Shown in pieces: positions 7,001 to 8,055 of a stretch of 8,055 nucleotides of DNA. This DNA comes from Oscillospiraceae bacterium (GTDB taxonomy: Bacteria; Bacillota; Clostridia; Oscillospirales; Oscillospiraceae). A program made the translations under genes and the position numbers. Location: positions 1-8,055 of the forward strand of contig JAFYUG010000380.1 in the NCBI GenBank assembly GCA_017558545.1. The letters run 5' to 3'. How positions within the stretch are numbered: the first letter of the stretch is position 1; each line of letters starts with the position of its first letter. The notes below the pieces were generated by a model that saw only the letters and a list, made by a program, of their open reading frames with translations, had not been told where the DNA came from and ran no database searches.

Positions 7001-7543
7001 CGCCGTCCCAGCTTCCTTGAAGAGGGCAAAAAACTCAGCGCCACCGCCATAGGCACCGCCACCCACGCCTTCATGCAGTATGTTGACCTTGAAAAGGTGG
7101 GCTCGCTTGCCCTTTTGCAGGGGGAGCTTGCGCGCATAGAGGATGCTGGGCTTCTATCCCACGAGGAGGCCGAGGTCATAGACCTGAATAAGCTTTTGCT
7201 CTTTTTCCAAAGCGATGAAGGCCGGCTTTTGCAGCAAGGCAAGGTGCACCGGGAATTTCGCTTCACCCTTCTTTGGGATGCGGGAGAGGTCTATGGCAAG
7301 GATGCCGAAGGCGAGGAGCTTTTGATGCAGGGCATTGTGGACTGCCTTGTGGAGGAAGAAGATAGCCTTTCCATCATAGACTACAAAACCGACAAGGTGT
7401 TTGGGGAGGATATAGCCCAAAGAGCTGAGCTTTACCGCAGCCAAATTGAGGCCTACGCCCGCTCCGTCCAAAGAATTTTCGGCAAAAAGGTGAAGAGAAA
7501 GCTCCTCTATTTCCTCCGCAGCGGCGTCAGCGCGGAGCTTTGA
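4016..7543 (+). CDS. addA: AddA subunit of the AddAB helicase-nuclease (UvrD/RecB-type)
   Basis: A 1175-aa SF1 helicase fused to a RecB-type nuclease, near the length of B. subtilis AddA (about 1232 aa). In the known complex AddA is the 3'-5' motor and its nuclease cuts the 3'-ended strand. Helicase motifs appear in order: Q motif FTAGQQQAI (5-13), Walker A AAAGSGKT (24-31), Ia TFTRAAAGEM (58-67), GTIHSFC (101-107), Walker B VDEYQD (399-404), III VGDVKQSIYRFR (from 426), IV QENFRSR (469-475), V SVHKSKGLEF (773-782) and VI VALTRAREK (850-858). The nuclease domain keeps GTATH (H1017), GIVDCL (D1109), DYKTD (D1122, K1124) and QIEAY (Q1143, Y1147). It lacks the AddB iron-sulfur cysteines, as expected. 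The frame is open upstream to 3701, but the ATG at 4016 has the ribosome binding site, follows addB by one base and gives a normal N-terminus. It is the second gene of the addB-addA unit and appears intact. Confidence 0.96.
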   Translation: MGFSFTAGQQQAIETRGHSLLVSAAAGSGKTRVLTERVMSYVTDPAEPIDIDRFLIITFTRAAAGEMRSRIMDTIAAAAAANPSDRRLRHQQDKCWQAHIGTIHSFCTDILREHCHLVGLPPAFRVMEEEAADKMKLSVLEKLLESRYEKPDEDFLRLTDSVGAGRDDRRLGETVLALYDKVRSHPYPTGWTAEQKELLRTLPSLKDASETPWGQIMLESIAKEAMYHSQRMDEAVQAIYSADDKIIAAYGSVFEEDAAHLRDFVRALSEGWDRARDFLPPESFAPLGRLTRYENAALKDSVKSVRDSYKKAAELFRAALAESSEKQLGDMLFMAPAMEALLTLCEDFHKAYRAEKRREGLADFNDLEHHTLSLLIEPTTMTPTPLAKELGARYREIMVDEYQDVNAVQDMIFHALSDGGKRLFMVGDVKQSIYRFRLADPTIFLHKYDTYTPFSRDAGEGESLRILLQENFRSRKSVLDAANHVFSTIMSRELGELDYDEDAALRFAALDYPEGTDSPAELCIIDPFSAADDPDSPQQAALEARYVAQRIKAMMEAKTPVYEKGKARPCRYGDFVVLMRSPGSKGGIFHRELSLAGIPTQSKQAGDFFSSLEVGLVMDMLSVIDNPHWDVPLISVLRSPAFGFTADELAQIRAADKSTDFYSALCKAAENGNVHCSEFLEKLRSIRAAAPDLSLDELLWRIYTETELFSICSAMTGGSERRAKLMGLFEMARSFEQSGHKGLFRFSAWLRRMAERGQEPAAAQSGDNVTIMSVHKSKGLEFPFVFLCDLSHRFNKSDSSAHVLIHSRLGLGPKLTDAGRGVEFPTLARRAIAREIDRESLSEEMRVLYVALTRAREKLIMTATWKNAEAGLGKLTLAAQKPMPPTLLRGASTPLQWLSYAAILDEEELIKLEIIPADSLLESGESCADSSEEVKKEDSSAQLLKLIKDNLSHRYSHAAAVELPTKLSATELGRFEDGESLEAETMAPKFLEPDFRRPSFLEEGKKLSATAIGTATHAFMQYVDLEKVGSLALLQGELARIEDAGLLSHEEAEVIDLNKLLLFFQSDEGRLLQQGKVHREFRFTLLWDAGEVYGKDAEGEELLMQGIVDCLVEEEDSLSIIDYKTDKVFGEDIAQRAELYRSQIEAYARSVQRIFGKKVKRKLLYFLRSGVSAEL

Positions 7544-7603
7544 AAAGGCCACAAAAAAATTACCAAAACCATTGAAAAATCACGGTTTTTTGATAAAAAG
7601 CTC

Positions 7604-7632
7604 TTGCTTTAAAGGCAATGCTATGTTAAAAT
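7604..7632 (+). promoter_or_regulatory. SigA-type promoter of rpmE
   Basis: TTGCTT (7604-7609), a 17-nt spacer and TAAAAT (7627-7632) with an extended -10 TGT (7624-7626). The predicted start of transcription is near 7639, giving a leader of about 65 nt before the rpmE ATG. The preceding 60 bases are very A/T-rich, which may act as an UP element; that is inference. Confidence 0.8.
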
Positions 7633-7639
7633 ACGTTTT

Positions 7640-7681
7640 GCGTCTTGTAACCATGCCCTAAGAGGGCGTACTCAAGGCAGC
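7640..7681 (+). promoter_or_regulatory. structured 5' leader of rpmE (candidate L31 leader)
   Basis: The leader can fold almost from its predicted first base. The outer stem pairs 7640-7647 (GCGTCTTG) with 7673-7681 (CAAGGCAGC), with one G-T pair and a single bulged A (7679). An internal loop (7648-7652 and 7670-7672) separates it from an inner 7-bp stem, ATGCCCT (7653-7659) against AGGGCGT (7663-7669), with the 3-nt loop AAG. The fold ends 7 nt before the ribosome binding site GAGGAG (7689-7694). Ribosomal protein leaders that bind their own product are known, and leader motifs have been proposed for L31. I could not compare this one with a covariance model, so the autoregulatory role is inferred. 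Confidence 0.55.
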
Positions 7682-7703
7682 TTATTATGAGGAGAAATTT
7701 ATT

Positions 7704-7901
7704 ATGAAGCCCGGAATCCACCCCAAGTACGAACAGACCACCATCCGCTGCGCTTGCGGCGAAGTTATCGCTACCGGTTCCACCAAGCAGAACATCATCG
7801 TTGAAATCTGCTCCAAGTGCCACCCCTTCTACACCGGCAAGCAGAAGCTCGTTGACACCAGCGGCCGCGTTGATAAGTTCAACAAGAAGTACGGTCTGTA
7901 A
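7704..7901 (+). CDS. rpmE: 50S ribosomal protein L31 (zinc-binding form)
   Basis: A 65-aa protein of the usual L31 length, a late-binding component of the large ribosomal subunit near the subunit bridge. It begins MKPGIHPKY and contains the family signature EICSKCHPFYTGKQ (34-47), ending VDKFNKKYGL. Cysteines at 16, 18, 36 and 39 form the zinc site, so this is the zinc-containing type rather than the cysteine-free paralogue used under zinc limitation in some Firmicutes. GAGGAG (7689-7694) lies 9 nt before the ATG. The gene is monocistronic here: it has its own promoter, a structured leader and a terminator about 100 bp after the stop. No Zur-like operator was recognised. The codon choice, for example CTG, AAG, GTT and CCC, is typical of a highly expressed gene. 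Confidence 0.97.
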   Translation: MKPGIHPKYEQTTIRCACGEVIATGSTKQNIIVEICSKCHPFYTGKQKLVDTSGRVDKFNKKYGL

Positions 7902-8003
7902 TTCAATAGAAGCTATTGCAGATAAAAGGCTCCACAAAAGGCGGCCTCACATAGGGATTTATACGCTCCAAAGTGTATCTTTTCCCGCAATACTGCATCA
8001 AAA

Positions 8004-8044
8004 AATCACGGCAGGCGTCAGCCTTGCCGTGATTCTTTGTTTTG
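8004..8044 (+). terminator. intrinsic terminator after rpmE
   Basis: AATCACGGCA (8004-8013) pairs perfectly with TGCCGTGATT (8025-8034). Inside, GGC (8014-8016) pairs with GCC (8021-8023) around the loop GTCA, leaving one bulged T at 8024. The 13-bp stem is followed by the T-rich tail CTTTGTTTTG (8035-8044). A run of five A on the left side (8001-8005) could also let it work for a converging transcript from beyond the window. Bases 7902-8000, between the rpmE stop and this stem, hold no gene that I can support. Confidence 0.88.
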
Positions 8045-8055
8045 TCTTACAGGAA

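Noticed and set aside
7565..7591. Possible terminator after addA (AAAACC 7565-7570 with GGTTTT 7584-7589, then TT)
   Set aside because: The stem has only two G-C pairs and a 13-nt loop, so it is too weak to call. addA transcripts may read through into rpmE or end by another mechanism.
7904..7918. Small hairpin CAATAG-AAG-CTATTG just after the rpmE stop
   Set aside because: Only 6 bp, A/T-rich and without a T tract. The strong terminator at 8004-8044 explains the end of the unit better.

Overview
This window looks like a stretch of chromosome from an anaerobic Clostridia-type Firmicute, possibly a gut Oscillospiraceae/Ruminococcaceae relative. That placement is inference. It rests on the AddAB type of recombination nuclease, a Firmicutes-style zinc-binding L31, strong AAAGGAGG ribosome binding sites, SigA-type promoters, and a small DUF1667-type protein. 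The coding DNA is GC-rich with heavy use of GCC, CGC and CCC codons, while the intergenic regions are AT-rich. All recognisable genes are on the + strand, in three separate transcription units, each with its own near-consensus promoter (17-nt spacer and an extended TGN -10).

Region by region: positions 1-147 hold no gene. They contain a dispersed-repeat-like element rich in inverted repeats (1-82) and a terminator-like hairpin (111-135). A short unit follows (promoter 148-176, gene 202-549) encoding a 115-aa cysteine-motif protein of the DUF1667 type. A perfect 26-bp inverted repeat (539-594) overlaps its stop codon. Positions 611-642 share two exact 10-mers with the first repeat element, and one of these supplies the -35 box of the next promoter (636-664). 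That promoter drives addB (700-4014) and addA (4016-7543), separated by one base. The last unit is rpmE (7704-7901), with a strong promoter at 7604-7632, a leader of about 65 nt that can fold from its 5' end into a two-tier hairpin, and a clear intrinsic terminator at 8004-8044.

How the genes work together: AddB and AddA form one helicase-nuclease that processes double-strand breaks for RecA-dependent repair. Both subunits look intact, with all helicase motifs in AddA, two complete RecB-type nuclease domains, and the four AddB cysteines of the iron-sulfur cluster. The DUF1667-type protein and L31 are functionally unrelated neighbours. I found no defence island, CRISPR array, transposase, phage gene or tRNA. 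The points most worth a second look are non-coding: the rpmE leader fold, the repeat that donates a promoter box to addAB, and the perfect palindrome at the end of the DUF1667-type gene. I see no convincing new multi-gene system.
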